DNA of 64,000 nt, taken from positions 1 to 64,000 of the forward strand of contig JAHCHE010000033.1 in assembly GCA_026129905.1 (NCBI GenBank). The letters are read 5' to 3'. The position numbers and the translations under genes are program-made. The notes beneath the pieces are model-generated. The model was given only the letters and a program-made list of their open reading frames with translations, searched no databases and was not told where the DNA came from. The DNA comes from Bryobacteraceae bacterium. Its GTDB lineage: Bacteria > Acidobacteriota > Terriglobia > Bryobacterales > Bryobacteraceae. This document shows positions 29,770 to 38,507 of this stretch, piece after piece (the first letter of the stretch is position 1; every line of letters begins with the position of its first letter).

Positions 29770-30654
29770 ATGAACCTGAGCGAATACATCCACCGCCAAC
29801 GGCGGCTCGTTGACGCCGCGCTCGACCGGTGGGCGCCCTCCGAACTGACGCCGCCCCAAATCATCCACCGCGCCATGCGCTACAGCCTCTTCGCCGGCGG
29901 CAAGCGCATCCGCCCCATCCTGTGCATCGCCGCCGCCGAAATGGTCGGCGACCACCTGGAAGGCGTCGAGGACGCCGCCTGTTCCCTCGAGCTGATCCAC
30001 ACCTATTCGCTCATTCACGACGACCTGCCCGCGCTCGACAACGACGATTTCCGCCGCGGTCGTCCCACCTCGCACAAGGTGTTTGGCGAGGCCATGGCTA
30101 TCCTCGCCGGAGATTCGCTGCTGACGCTGGCCTTCCATGTGCTTTCCGCGATGGACCACGCCGGCCCGGAACGCCGCAACCGTCTGGCGCTTGAGCTGTC
30201 GGCCGCCGCCGGTACCGTGGGCGGCATGATTGCCGGACAAGTGCACGATCTGGAAGGCGAGGGCAAGGCGCCCGACGCGGACCTGCTCAATCAGATTCAC
30301 CGCGCCAAGACCGGCGCCCTCCTCCGCGCCAGTCTGCGCATGGGCGCCATCTTTGCCGGGGCCTCCGACACGGAACTCGAGGCGCTTTCCTGCTACGGCG
30401 AACATGTCGGGCTCGCCTTCCAGATCGTCGACGACATCCTCGACGTCGAGCAGTCCTCGGAAGCGCTGGGAAAGACCGCCGGCAAGGACGCCGCCCAGCA
30501 CAAGATCACGTTCCCGGCCGTGTACGGCCTCGAACGGTCGCGCGCCATGGCCGAGCAGGAGCGGCTCCGCGCTCGCCAGTCCCTTCAGCCGTTCGGCCCG
30601 CGGGCGGCCCGGCTGCTGGAACTCGCGGATTTGATCGTACAGCGGAAAGCATGA
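29770..30654 (+). CDS. ispA: polyprenyl synthetase (geranyl/farnesyl diphosphate synthase type)
   Basis: This 294-residue trans-prenyltransferase has the first aspartate-rich motif HDDLPALDNDD (about residues 80-90), preceded by GGKRIRP, and the second motif FQIVDDILDVE (about residues 215-225), followed by GKTAGKDAAQHKITFPA. The residues before the first motif (ELIHTYSLI) fit a short-chain C10/C15 synthase, but chain length is inferred. ATG at 29770 is chosen; a longer frame upstream overlaps xseB. The stop overlaps the tlyA start by ATGA. The product feeds quinone, undecaprenyl or hopanoid synthesis. Confidence 0.9.
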   Translation: MNLSEYIHRQRRLVDAALDRWAPSELTPPQIIHRAMRYSLFAGGKRIRPILCIAAAEMVGDHLEGVEDAACSLELIHTYSLIHDDLPALDNDDFRRGRPTSHKVFGEAMAILAGDSLLTLAFHVLSAMDHAGPERRNRLALELSAAAGTVGGMIAGQVHDLEGEGKAPDADLLNQIHRAKTGALLRASLRMGAIFAGASDTELEALSCYGEHVGLAFQIVDDILDVEQSSEALGKTAGKDAAQHKITFPAVYGLERSRAMAEQERLRARQSLQPFGPRAARLLELADLIVQRKA

Positions 30655-31385
30655 GCGCCGCCGCAAAGGGCCGCGTCGATCAGCTCCTGGTCGAGCGTGG
30701 ATTGGCGGAGTCCCGGGAACGGGCGAAGGCCCTCGTGCTGGCGGGCAAGGTGTTCGTCGACGGCTCCAAGGCGGACAAACCCGGTCATGCCGTGGCGGCC
30801 GACAGCCGAATCGAGGTTGTGGAAAGCCTTCCCTTCGTCAGCCGCGGTGGCCTGAAGCTGGCCGCCGCGCTCGATCATTTCCGCCTTGACGTCCGCGGCT
30901 GGACCTGCCTGGACGTTGGCGCCTCGACGGGCGGCTTCACCGATTGCCTGCTTCAGCGCGGAGCGGCGCGCGTGCACGCTGTCGACGTCGGCGCCGGGCA
31001 GATTGCCTGGCGTCTGCGAACCGATCCGCGCGTGATTCTCCACGAGCGTCTCAACGCCCGCTATCTGCGTCCGGACGACTTGGGCGAACAGGTACAACTG
31101 GCCGTCTGCGACGTCAGCTTCATCTCCCTGACTCTGATCGTTCCCGCGCTCCCCCCTCTGCTGCGCGACGATGGTGAGATGGTGCTGCTGGTGAAGCCGC
31201 AGTTCGAAGTGGGACGGGGTCAGGTAGGGAAGGGAGGCATCGTGCGAGATCCGGTCTTGCATCGGCAGGCCTGCCGCCGGGTGGAGCAAGCCGTGGCGGC
31301 GGCCGGTTACCACGCGGCCGTCATCGAGAGTCCGATCACGGGCGCCGAAGGCAATAAGGAGTTCCTGCTGCATGCCCGCCATTAA
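30651..31385 (+). CDS. tlyA: TlyA family rRNA 2'-O-methyltransferase (hemolysin-like name)
   Basis: This 244-residue protein combines an N-terminal S4 RNA-binding domain (RVDQLLVERGLAESRERAKA, residues ~8-65) with an FtsJ/RrmJ-like methyltransferase domain. The SAM-binding motif is LDVGASTGGFTDCLL, followed by VHAVDVGAGQ. A conserved VKPQFEVGRGQVGKGGIVRD supplies a catalytic Lys. Homologues methylate 16S/23S rRNA in some bacteria; the haemolysin label is historical. It overlaps ispA by ATGA, and its 3' end overlaps nadK by 14 bases. Confidence 0.9.
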   Translation: MSAAAKGRVDQLLVERGLAESRERAKALVLAGKVFVDGSKADKPGHAVAADSRIEVVESLPFVSRGGLKLAAALDHFRLDVRGWTCLDVGASTGGFTDCLLQRGAARVHAVDVGAGQIAWRLRTDPRVILHERLNARYLRPDDLGEQVQLAVCDVSFISLTLIVPALPPLLRDDGEMVLLVKPQFEVGRGQVGKGGIVRDPVLHRQACRRVEQAVAAAGYHAAVIESPITGAEGNKEFLLHARH

Positions 31386-32235
31386 GACGGTCGGCGTGAT
31401 CTCCAAACCCGGCGCGGACGGCGGAAAAACGGCGGTACCCCCATTGCTTGAGTGGTTGAACCGCCGCGGCGTTGAGGTTCGGATGGATGAGGAGACCGCG
31501 AGCTACCTCGCCGGAGCGTCCGCCCTCCCGCGCGACAGCGTTCCGGAAGGGGCTGACCTGGTTGTCCTGCTCGGAGGTGATGGCACCCTGCTTTCCGCCG
31601 CCCGGGCCATTGGCGACCGAGGCATCCCGTTGTTTCCCGTGAACCTCGGCGGCCTTGGCTTCCTCACCGCGATGACCGCCGACGAGATGTATCCGGAGCT
31701 CGAGCAGGCGCTGCGCGGGGAGTTTCGCGTCAGCCGGCGGCGGCTGCTGCACTGCGAACTGCGGCGCGCCGGCCGGACCCTGAGGCAGTACGATGCGCTG
31801 AACGACGTGGTGGTGGGCAAGGGCGACATCGCGCGCATGATTGACGTCGAGGCGTTCGTCGACGACCAGTTTGTCTGTTCGTACAAGGCCGACGGCCTGA
31901 TCGTCGCGACGCCGACCGGTTCCACCGCCTACTCGCTGTCGGCCGGCGGGCCGATCATTTTCCCGACTGTCGAGGCGCTGGCGATCACACCCATCTGTCC
32001 CCATATGCTGACCAACCGCCCCGTGATCCTGCCGGACACAAGCGTCATCACGCTGGTTTCGCGCGCCAAGGATGAGACCGCGTACCTCACCATCGACGGT
32101 CAGACGGGCGAACCCTTGCGGCAGCACGACGTAGTAATTTGCGAGCGGTCCGAGTACTGGCTCAACCTGATCCGTCCTCCGCGCCTGGCGTTCTTCGACG
32201 TGTTGCGGGAGAAGCTGAGCTGGGGCGAGCGGTAA
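31372..32235 (+). CDS. nadK: NAD kinase
   Basis: This 287-residue protein shows the GGDGT motif in VVLLGGDGTLLSAA (about residues 64-77), NLGGLGFLT and the conserved TPTGSTAYSLSAGGPI near residues 180-195. ATG at 31372 lies 14 bases inside tlyA, consistent with translational coupling. It phosphorylates NAD to NADP. The stop is only eight bases from the end of the convergent HDOD gene, so the two transcripts must overlap. Confidence 0.94.
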   Translation: MPAIKTVGVISKPGADGGKTAVPPLLEWLNRRGVEVRMDEETASYLAGASALPRDSVPEGADLVVLLGGDGTLLSAARAIGDRGIPLFPVNLGGLGFLTAMTADEMYPELEQALRGEFRVSRRRLLHCELRRAGRTLRQYDALNDVVVGKGDIARMIDVEAFVDDQFVCSYKADGLIVATPTGSTAYSLSAGGPIIFPTVEALAITPICPHMLTNRPVILPDTSVITLVSRAKDETAYLTIDGQTGEPLRQHDVVICERSEYWLNLIRPPRLAFFDVLREKLSWGER

Positions 32236-32243
32236 CCCGCCTC

Positions 32244-33086
32244 CTACGTCAGGAAATCGCAATCGAAGGAGTTGATCTTTGTCGCGATCGTGAGGGGGAG
32301 TTCCTCGACCCGGATCCGGAAGCGTTCCCGCGCCGGCTCGCACAGCCAGGACAGCAGAATCTGTGGCTCCCATTCCGGAACGCCGTTGCACACCGGGAAC
32401 CCCGTCATGCTGGCCACCGCGCATGCCTTCCGGGTCAGGTCGGTGACCTCCAGGTCGCCATCGCGTGGCGGGTCGTGATGCCGGGCCGCCACCTGCTGAA
32501 AATCGGAGCTGAATCCCCAGGTCTCGAGCAGCCACCGCCCCGCCTCGCAATGATCGATGCCGCCCAACTCGAATTCGCGCCGGCGAAACGACTCGACGGT
32601 GGTTTCGCCGGATTGGATTAACTCTTCATAGAAGCCGGGATCCGAGGTCGACAAGGCCAGCAGGCCGACATCGTGCAACAACCCGGCGTTATATCCGATC
32701 GCCTTATCCATCCACGAGGCTTCCGCCAGCAATTCCGCGACGATCGCCGTCGCCAGGTTGTGCTGCCAGCATTGCCGCACCACCTTGTGTTGCTTGGCCG
32801 TGAGAAAGAAGTCCTTCATCGCGACCGTCATCACCAGCCCGCTGATCCGATTCAACCCCAGCACGGCAACCGCGTGCAGGATGTCCACCACCTGGTAGCG
32901 CAGACTGAACAGCGAGGAGTTTGCCAGGCGCAACACCTGCGACGCGAAGACAGCGTCCGTGCGGATCAAGTCCGCGATTTCCTTGAGTGAGGGTGTTTCC
33001 TGCGCGAGCAGACGCATCAACCGCGCCGCAACGGGCGGGAACGGCGGCAATTCCCGCAACGCCGCAGGCCTCGTGGCCATAGCCAT
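32244..33086 (-). CDS. HDOD domain signalling protein
   Basis: This 280-residue protein is almost entirely an HDOD domain. ELPPFPPVAARLMRLL opens it, followed by LIRTDAVFASQVLRLANSS, ILHAVAVLGLNRI, and AGLLHDVGLLAL, which retains an HD pair that HDOD proteins often lose, with later GIDHCEAGRWLLETW. No EAL, GGDEF or receiver domain is attached. HDOD proteins act as regulatory adaptors in motility, cell-cycle and stress pathways. It stands alone on this strand and converges with nadK. Confidence 0.87.
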   Translation of the reverse strand: MAMATRPAALRELPPFPPVAARLMRLLAQETPSLKEIADLIRTDAVFASQVLRLANSSLFSLRYQVVDILHAVAVLGLNRISGLVMTVAMKDFFLTAKQHKVVRQCWQHNLATAIVAELLAEASWMDKAIGYNAGLLHDVGLLALSTSDPGFYEELIQSGETTVESFRRREFELGGIDHCEAGRWLLETWGFSSDFQQVAARHHDPPRDGDLEVTDLTRKACAVASMTGFPVCNGVPEWEPQILLSWLCEPARERFRIRVEELPLTIATKINSFDCDFLT

Positions 33087-33314
33087 GAAACCTGTTCTGA
33101 CGTGCTCCGGTGAGCGCGCCTAGGTATCCTATCGGCGCCCCGACTAGGGCTCTTTAGACCTTTCCAGGCTCAACGACTTCCGCTCTCGTCACGCTCTGCC
33201 TCTGTTCCCAACTTCTGTCTTCCGGCCTCTGACTTCCTCGGCTCCCATGTCCCGCAGAGACATCGCGGGCAGCGCCCGCGTTCTGCGGCATCGCCCGCGT
33301 GGTAGATTACGCCA

Positions 33315-34064
33315 ATGAACATCCCCTTTCGGCTCGACGGCAAGAAAGCCCTCGTCACCGGCGGCGCCAGCGGCATCGGCGAGGCGACCAGCCGGGTCCT
33401 CACCGCCGCCGGCGCCTCCGTTATAATCTTGGATATAGACCGCTCGCGGGCGGAAACCCTCGCCACCCAACTTCCCGGGGCTTCGGTCGCGGTCTGTGAT
33501 ATCACGAACGAAGACGAGGTCCGAAGCGCTCTGGCAAGTCTCTCGTCGCTGGACATCCTGATCAACAATGCCGGCATCGGTATGGTCGGCGGCATCGAGG
33601 ATACCGCCCTCGACGAATTCGAACGCGTCATGCGGGTCAACGTCAGCGGGCCCTTCCTCGTCACGAAGTACTGCCTTCCCCTGCTGCTCGCCGCCAAAGG
33701 CGCGATCGTGTTCATCGGCTCGGTCGCCGGCCTCATCGGCATCAGGAAGCGGTTTGCCTATTGCGCCAGCAAGGGCGCGGTGGTCGCCATGACCCGCCAA
33801 CTCGCCGTCGAGTACCCCACCGAGATGCGGGTGAATTGCATTTGTCCGGGGACGGTTCAGACGCCGTTTGTCGAAGCTTACCTGGAGAAATACCACAAGC
33901 ACGAAAAAGACAAGATTCGAGCCGAACTCAACAAACGGCAGCCCCTCGGCCGCCTCGGCCAGCCCGAGGAGATCGCCCACATGGCCCTTTATCTGTGCTC
34001 CGCTGAAGCCGGATTCGTCAATGGCTCGGTGCTGACCATCGACGGCGGATGGACTGCAGCTTGA
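33315..34064 (+). CDS. SDR family oxidoreductase
   Basis: This is a 249-residue classical short-chain dehydrogenase. It has TGGASGIGEAT (NAD(P) loop, residues ~15-25), DILINNAGIG, catalytic Ser in FIGSVAGL, Tyr-x3-Lys in YCASK, and the C-terminal PEEIAHMALYLCS...TIDGGW. Asp at the end of beta-2 (IILDIDRS) favours NAD over NADP. It resembles 2-keto-3-deoxy-L-fuconate dehydrogenases and 3-oxoacyl reductases, but the substrate is open. It is monocistronic by appearance, with 53 bases before the next gene. Confidence 0.85.
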   Translation: MNIPFRLDGKKALVTGGASGIGEATSRVLTAAGASVIILDIDRSRAETLATQLPGASVAVCDITNEDEVRSALASLSSLDILINNAGIGMVGGIEDTALDEFERVMRVNVSGPFLVTKYCLPLLLAAKGAIVFIGSVAGLIGIRKRFAYCASKGAVVAMTRQLAVEYPTEMRVNCICPGTVQTPFVEAYLEKYHKHEKDKIRAELNKRQPLGRLGQPEEIAHMALYLCSAEAGFVNGSVLTIDGGWTAA

Positions 34065-34117
34065 CGCGGCAACTGCCGATGTAACAGAATGATAGAAACT
34101 AAAAGGTCATCCGGACG

Positions 34118-35329
34118 ATGAGAAAACTCTTGATCACCGCCCTTGGTCTTTTCTTTGCGCTGGGGACGCCGGTTCTCCATGCCAGCACGCGCACCGCTCC
34201 CAAACCGCGCGCCTCTTCCACCGCCCGCCAGGCTGCTAAGAAGGCTGCTCCGGCCAAGGCGAAGCCCGCCGCCAGGCGAGCGGCGCCAGCCAAAAAGCCT
34301 GTCGCGCGGACGACGGCCGCCAAACGCCGCGCGCCGGCCTACAGCCCCTGGAAGACGCCCACTTTCGCCGATGCCACGCTCGGCGACGTGGCCGAGGGCG
34401 ATGACCCCGTCGTGCGCAGGGCCGCCATCGACGCCCTTGGCGGCTTGAACGGATCGGTCATCGTGGTGGAGACCCGTACCGGCCGCGTGCTGACGATGGT
34501 GAATCAGAAGACGGCGCTAAAGAGCGGCTTCACGCCTTGCTCCACGATTAAGATTCCCGTCGCCTTGGCCGCGCTCAGCGAAGGCGTCATCGACCGGACC
34601 ACCAAGATGCGCATCTTCCAGAACACGAGCCTCGACATGACCGAGGCCCTCGCCTACTCCGACAACAGCTACTTCGCCAATCTCGGCAAGAAGATGGGAT
34701 TTGACAAGGTCTCCTACTACGCCCGGCTGTTCGGCTTGGGTGAAAAGGCGGGCCTCAACATCGAGGGCGAGGAAGCCGGGACGCTGCCGGACGCGCCGCC
34801 GAAAAACGGCGGCATCGGAATGATGTGCAGCTTCGGCGAAGGTATCAATCTCACGCCATTGCAGCTCGCCAGTCTGCTGTCGGCCATCGCCAACGGAGGC
34901 ACGCTCTATTACTTGCAGTACCCCCGCAGCCAGCAGGAAGTGGAGAGCTTCATCCCGCGCGTCAAGCGGCAGCTTGACATCCAGCAGTGGATACCGGAGA
35001 TCAAGCCGGGCATGATGGGCGCGGTCGCCTTCGGCACCGCCCGGCGCGCCGGCTATCAACCCGATGCGCCCATATTGGGCAAAACGGGAACCTGCACCGA
35101 CCGGAACACGCCCACCCACCTCGGCTGGTTCGGCAGTTTCAATGAGATCGAGAAGAACCAGCTTGCCGTGGTCGTGTTGCTCACCGGCGGCAAGCCGGTT
35201 AACGGTCCGGTGGCTTCCGGAGTAGCCGGCAATGTTTACAAGCGGCTGGCGGAAGTCGGCTACCTCGACGAGGAACGCGGCTTCTCGCCCGTGGCCTTGA
35301 TGTCCACCAGTTCCTGCTGCGCGCAGTAA
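34118..35329 (+). CDS. exported penicillin-binding transpeptidase-domain protein with Ala/Lys/Pro-rich linker
   Basis: This 403-residue protein has a signal peptide (LLITALGLFFALGTPVLHA). A strongly basic low-complexity segment of about 50 residues follows, with repeats such as AAKKAAPAKAKPAARRAAPAK. The penicilloyl-serine transferase domain begins near residue 100. Its active-site set is complete: Ser-x-x-Lys in CSTIK, Ser-Asp-Asn in YSDNSYF, and Lys-Thr-Gly in GKTGTC. The domain is closest in feel to the transpeptidase half of class B PBPs or class D beta-lactamase-like proteins, without the usual dimerisation domain. Which of DD-transpeptidase, carboxypeptidase or beta-lactamase it is cannot be told from motifs. 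The end CCAQ is unusual. Confidence 0.8.
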   Translation: MRKLLITALGLFFALGTPVLHASTRTAPKPRASSTARQAAKKAAPAKAKPAARRAAPAKKPVARTTAAKRRAPAYSPWKTPTFADATLGDVAEGDDPVVRRAAIDALGGLNGSVIVVETRTGRVLTMVNQKTALKSGFTPCSTIKIPVALAALSEGVIDRTTKMRIFQNTSLDMTEALAYSDNSYFANLGKKMGFDKVSYYARLFGLGEKAGLNIEGEEAGTLPDAPPKNGGIGMMCSFGEGINLTPLQLASLLSAIANGGTLYYLQYPRSQQEVESFIPRVKRQLDIQQWIPEIKPGMMGAVAFGTARRAGYQPDAPILGKTGTCTDRNTPTHLGWFGSFNEIEKNQLAVVVLLTGGKPVNGPVASGVAGNVYKRLAEVGYLDEERGFSPVALMSTSSCCAQ

Positions 35330-35331
35330 CG

Positions 35332-36483
35332 CTACGGCTCCAACCCGGGAACGTCCACCCAGGCGCGCCGCGCCCAGGATTCCATCCCTTTCTCCGCCAG
35401 TTGTACGCCTTTCGCCCCTTCCAGCAGACTCCATTGGAAGGGCTCGTCCTTCACCACGTGACGCAGGAACAGCTCCCACTGGACCTTAAAGGCGTTGTCG
35501 TAGTTCTGGTGGTTTGGAACCTGCTGCCACGTGTCGAAGTAATTGATCGGACTCTCGATGTCCGGATTCCAGACCGGCCGCGGCGTCGCTCCGTACGGCT
35601 GTATCCAGCAGTTGCGCAGTCCGGCCACCGCCGTGCCTTTCGTGCCGTCCACCTGGAAGACCGCCAGGTCGTCCCGCCGCACGCGCACGCACCACGAGGA
35701 GTTGATGTGCGCCACGATCCCGCCTTCCAACTCGAACGTGGCGTAGGCCGCGTCGTCCGCCGTCGCGTCGTACCAGTTCCCGCTCTCGTCGCGCCGCCGC
35801 TTGATGTGCGTGGCGCCCAGGCACGAAACCGCCTGCACCTTCCCGAACAGGTTGTCCAAAACGTACCGCCAGTGGCATAGCATGTCGATGATGATCCCGC
35901 CGCCGTCCTCCTTGCGGTAATTCCAGGAGGGCCGCTGCGGCGTCACCGGGTCGCCCGCGAACACCCAGTAGCCGAACTCGCCGCGCACCGTGATGATCTC
36001 GCCGAAGAACCCCGTCTCCCGCAACATCTTCAGCTTCAGCAGCCCCGGAAGCCACAGCTTGTCCTGCACCACGCCGTGCTTAACGCCGGCGTTCTTCGAG
36101 AGCCGGTACAACTCGTAAGCCGCCTCCGCCGTGTGCGCACTGGGCTTTTCGCAGTAGATGTGCTTGCCCGCCGCGATCGCCTGCTTTACCGCGTCGAACC
36201 GCTGCAACGTCGTCTGCGCATCGAAATAGATCGTATTGGCCGAGTCGGCGAGCGCCTCCCCCAGATTCGTCGTGAAGCGCCCGACCCCGGAGGCTTCGGC
36301 CAGCTTTTCCAGCTTCGATGCATTCCGGCCGACCAGGATCGGGTCCGGGAGTATGCGCTCGTCGTCGCTCAGCTTCAGCCCGCCTTGCCGGATAAGCGCC
36401 ACAATCGAGCGCATCAGGTGCTGGTTGGTCCCCATCCGGCCCGTGACGCCGTTCATGATGATTCCGATTTTGTGAGTGGTCAT
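35332..36483 (-). CDS. Gfo/Idh/MocA family oxidoreductase
   Basis: This 383-residue NAD(P)-dependent dehydrogenase has an N-terminal Rossmann fold beginning GIIMNGVTGRMG, the family EKPSAHT motif near residue 118 and the C-terminal domain with GGIIIDMLCHWRYVLDNL, which carries the substrate-binding His. The family acts on sugars, inositols and cyclitol derivatives. It lies 28 bases downstream of the cupin gene and probably shares its promoter; both diverge from the DegT-type aminotransferase gene. A keto-sugar route in which aminotransferase and oxidoreductase act on related compounds is plausible but inferred. Confidence 0.87.
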   Translation of the reverse strand: MTTHKIGIIMNGVTGRMGTNQHLMRSIVALIRQGGLKLSDDERILPDPILVGRNASKLEKLAEASGVGRFTTNLGEALADSANTIYFDAQTTLQRFDAVKQAIAAGKHIYCEKPSAHTAEAAYELYRLSKNAGVKHGVVQDKLWLPGLLKLKMLRETGFFGEIITVRGEFGYWVFAGDPVTPQRPSWNYRKEDGGGIIIDMLCHWRYVLDNLFGKVQAVSCLGATHIKRRRDESGNWYDATADDAAYATFELEGGIVAHINSSWCVRVRRDDLAVFQVDGTKGTAVAGLRNCWIQPYGATPRPVWNPDIESPINYFDTWQQVPNHQNYDNAFKVQWELFLRHVVKDEPFQWSLLEGAKGVQLAEKGMESWARRAWVDVPGLEP

Positions 36484-36511
36484 GGCGGATCTCGTTACCC
36501 CGCGGGCGCCC

Positions 36512-36961
36512 TCAGGAGCGCGGCTTCTCCGTGTATTGCGGACAGGCGCCGGTAGGGAGCGGGGGCGCGTCCACGCCCGCCTTCGGCAACGTCCCCTCCA
36601 GTTCCTGCTTCCAGTGCGCGACGTCGCCCGCCGGTCCGTAGCAGTACAGCATCCGCATGGGAACGTCGCCGGTGTTCGTCAGTTGGTGGAACACCTGCGG
36701 CGGGATGAAAACCGCCTGGCCTGTCCTCACCTCCTGCCGCTCTTCGCCCAGGCACATTTCGCCGGTTCCCTCAAGAATGAAATAGATCTCCTCCTGGTCC
36801 TGGTTGTGCCACGGCACCTGCCCGCCGTTCGGCTCCAGGGTGACGCACCCCATCGAGAAATTCACGGCCTGAATCGGGGACATCCCGCCCGCCAGGTTCT
36901 GCGTGCGGCGCCGGGCCGGATACGTGCGGCCCGCGATTTTGTTGAGGTCGGCGACGATCAT
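36512..36961 (-). CDS. cupin domain protein
   Basis: This 149-residue single-domain cupin has motif 1 around PWHNQDQEEIYFILEGTGEM, with His and Glu metal ligands, and motif 2 around FIPPQVFHQLTNTGD with the final His. ATG at 36959-36961 (MIVADLNK) is used; the longer upstream frame crosses the divergent promoter region. It is the first gene of a two-gene unit with the Gfo/Idh oxidoreductase. It could be an isomerase, dioxygenase or sensor; no specific reaction can be assigned. Confidence 0.8.
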   Translation of the reverse strand: MIVADLNKIAGRTYPARRRTQNLAGGMSPIQAVNFSMGCVTLEPNGGQVPWHNQDQEEIYFILEGTGEMCLGEERQEVRTGQAVFIPPQVFHQLTNTGDVPMRMLYCYGPAGDVAHWKQELEGTLPKAGVDAPPLPTGACPQYTEKPRS

Positions 36962-37029
36962 ATTTCGGTTCCGAAAGTCCAAGGTACCAGATTGCGGAGC
37001 GATAATAGATGAGACCAGGAGATCCGGAA

Positions 37030-38355
37030 ATGAAACAGACACTATTGCGCAGGACCTTCGTGGGAGTCGCCTCGGCCGTGGCCTTGCGCGGCGCTCCGGG
37101 CCGAAAGACCACCGACCGCCCGGCTCTGCTCGGCGGCGAACCGGTCCGCGCCAAACGCTTTCCCGGCTGGCCGCAGGTCCGCCCCGAGGACGAAAAGCCC
37201 TGGCTCGACGCCCTTCGCGCCTGCGGCTGGTGGCGCAAGCAGGGCCACTACGTGAACGATTTCGAGAAGGCCTGGGCCAAACGCATGGGAGCGCGTTACT
37301 GCGTGGCCACCGCCAACGGAACCGGCGCCCTGATGGCGGCCCTGAACGCCGTCGAGGTCGGACCGAAAGACGAAGTGCTGGTGACGCCTTACACGTTCAT
37401 CGCCACCATCAATTCCATCCTTGCCCACTTCGCGCTGCCGGTGTTTGTGGACACGGACCGCGAAACGCATATGATCGACGCCGGCAAAATCGAAGCGGCC
37501 ATTACGGATCGCACGCGATGCATCATGCCCGTGCACTTGGGCGGCAACGTGGCCGACATGGACAAGATCCTGGCGATCTCGAAAAAGCGCGGCATTCCGG
37601 TGGTGGAGGACGCCTGCCAGGCGCACTTGTCCGAGTGGCGCAACAAACCCGTCTCCACGCTGGGCGATCTCGGCTGCTTCAGCTTCCAGCGCTACAAGAA
37701 TCTGCCCGGCGGCGAAGCGGGCGGCGTCGTCACCAACGACGAAAAGCTCTACCTGCACGCCTACGGCTATCATTCGCACTACCGGACGCCGGACGAGAAC
37801 GCCGCCGACCCCGCCATCTGCCGCAACGGCATCAATCTCCGCATGTCGGAATTCCAGGCCGCCGCGCTCACCGCGCAAATGACCCGGATCGAGGAAAACG
37901 CGCGCAAGCGCGACGCCAACGCCGCGCTGCTCAACCGCCTGCTCGAGGACGTCCCCGGCGTCGCTCCCGTGAAGATGTATCCGGGTTGCACGCGCAACGC
38001 GTACCACCTGTACATGATGCGCTACGAACCGGAACGCTTCGCCGGCATGCCACGCGACCGCTTCCTCAAAGCCATGAACGCCGAAGGCATCCCCGTCGGC
38101 GCGGGCTACGAAGAGCTCAACAAGTACCCGTTCCTGGAGAACACCCTCAACTCGCGCGCCTTCCGCGCCGTCTACGCGAAAAAGGAAGTGGACCACTGGC
38201 GCGAGCGCAACCACTGCCCGGTGAACACGCTGGTAACCAGGGAAGCGATGTGGATGAGCCAGTCCGTCCTGCTCGGCGAGGCGAGCGACATGGAGGACAT
38301 CGCCCTGGCGATGCGCAAAGTGCAGCAGAACGCCGAAGCGATCAAGCGGGGCTGA
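37030..38355 (+). CDS. DegT/DnrJ/EryC1 family PLP-dependent aminotransferase with Tat-like signal
   Basis: This 441-residue aminotransferase fold has NGTGALMAALNAVEVGPKDEVLV, the TPYTFIAT segment, VVEDACQAH and the PLP Lys in FQRYKNLPGGEAGG. It begins MKQTLLRRTFVGVASAVALRG, a twin-arginine-like signal that normal sugar aminotransferases lack. AGGAG at 37017-37021 sets the ATG at 37030. Family members install amino groups on nucleotide sugars, or act as dehydratases or as glutamine:scyllo-inosose aminotransferases. Export of a cofactor-containing enzyme through Tat would be logical if the signal is real. It is divergent from the cupin/oxidoreductase pair. Confidence 0.82.
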   Translation: MKQTLLRRTFVGVASAVALRGAPGRKTTDRPALLGGEPVRAKRFPGWPQVRPEDEKPWLDALRACGWWRKQGHYVNDFEKAWAKRMGARYCVATANGTGALMAALNAVEVGPKDEVLVTPYTFIATINSILAHFALPVFVDTDRETHMIDAGKIEAAITDRTRCIMPVHLGGNVADMDKILAISKKRGIPVVEDACQAHLSEWRNKPVSTLGDLGCFSFQRYKNLPGGEAGGVVTNDEKLYLHAYGYHSHYRTPDENAADPAICRNGINLRMSEFQAAALTAQMTRIEENARKRDANAALLNRLLEDVPGVAPVKMYPGCTRNAYHLYMMRYEPERFAGMPRDRFLKAMNAEGIPVGAGYEELNKYPFLENTLNSRAFRAVYAKKEVDHWRERNHCPVNTLVTREAMWMSQSVLLGEASDMEDIALAMRKVQQNAEAIKRG

Positions 38356-38507
38356 GTGCACCCTTCCGACGCAGATAGCGATCCAGAATCGAGCGAAATC
38401 GCGCCCGCGGAAGCCGGGGCCGTTGGCTGCGGCGCCGCAGCGCCTCCAACCACGAGCGCGCCAGCTCCCGCCTCGCCAACCCTTTCAACCCTGCCTTCCT
38501 GCCGCCC

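Noticed and set aside
34118-35329. Calling the transpeptidase-domain protein a resistance beta-lactamase
   Set aside because: The SxxK, SDN and KTG motifs occur in PBPs and beta-lactamases alike; nothing separates them here.
36903-38378. 491-codon plus-strand frame overlapping the DegT-type aminotransferase
   Set aside because: It is Arg-rich and without motifs, in a different frame from the conserved aminotransferase, which has a good ribosome-binding site and PLP motifs.
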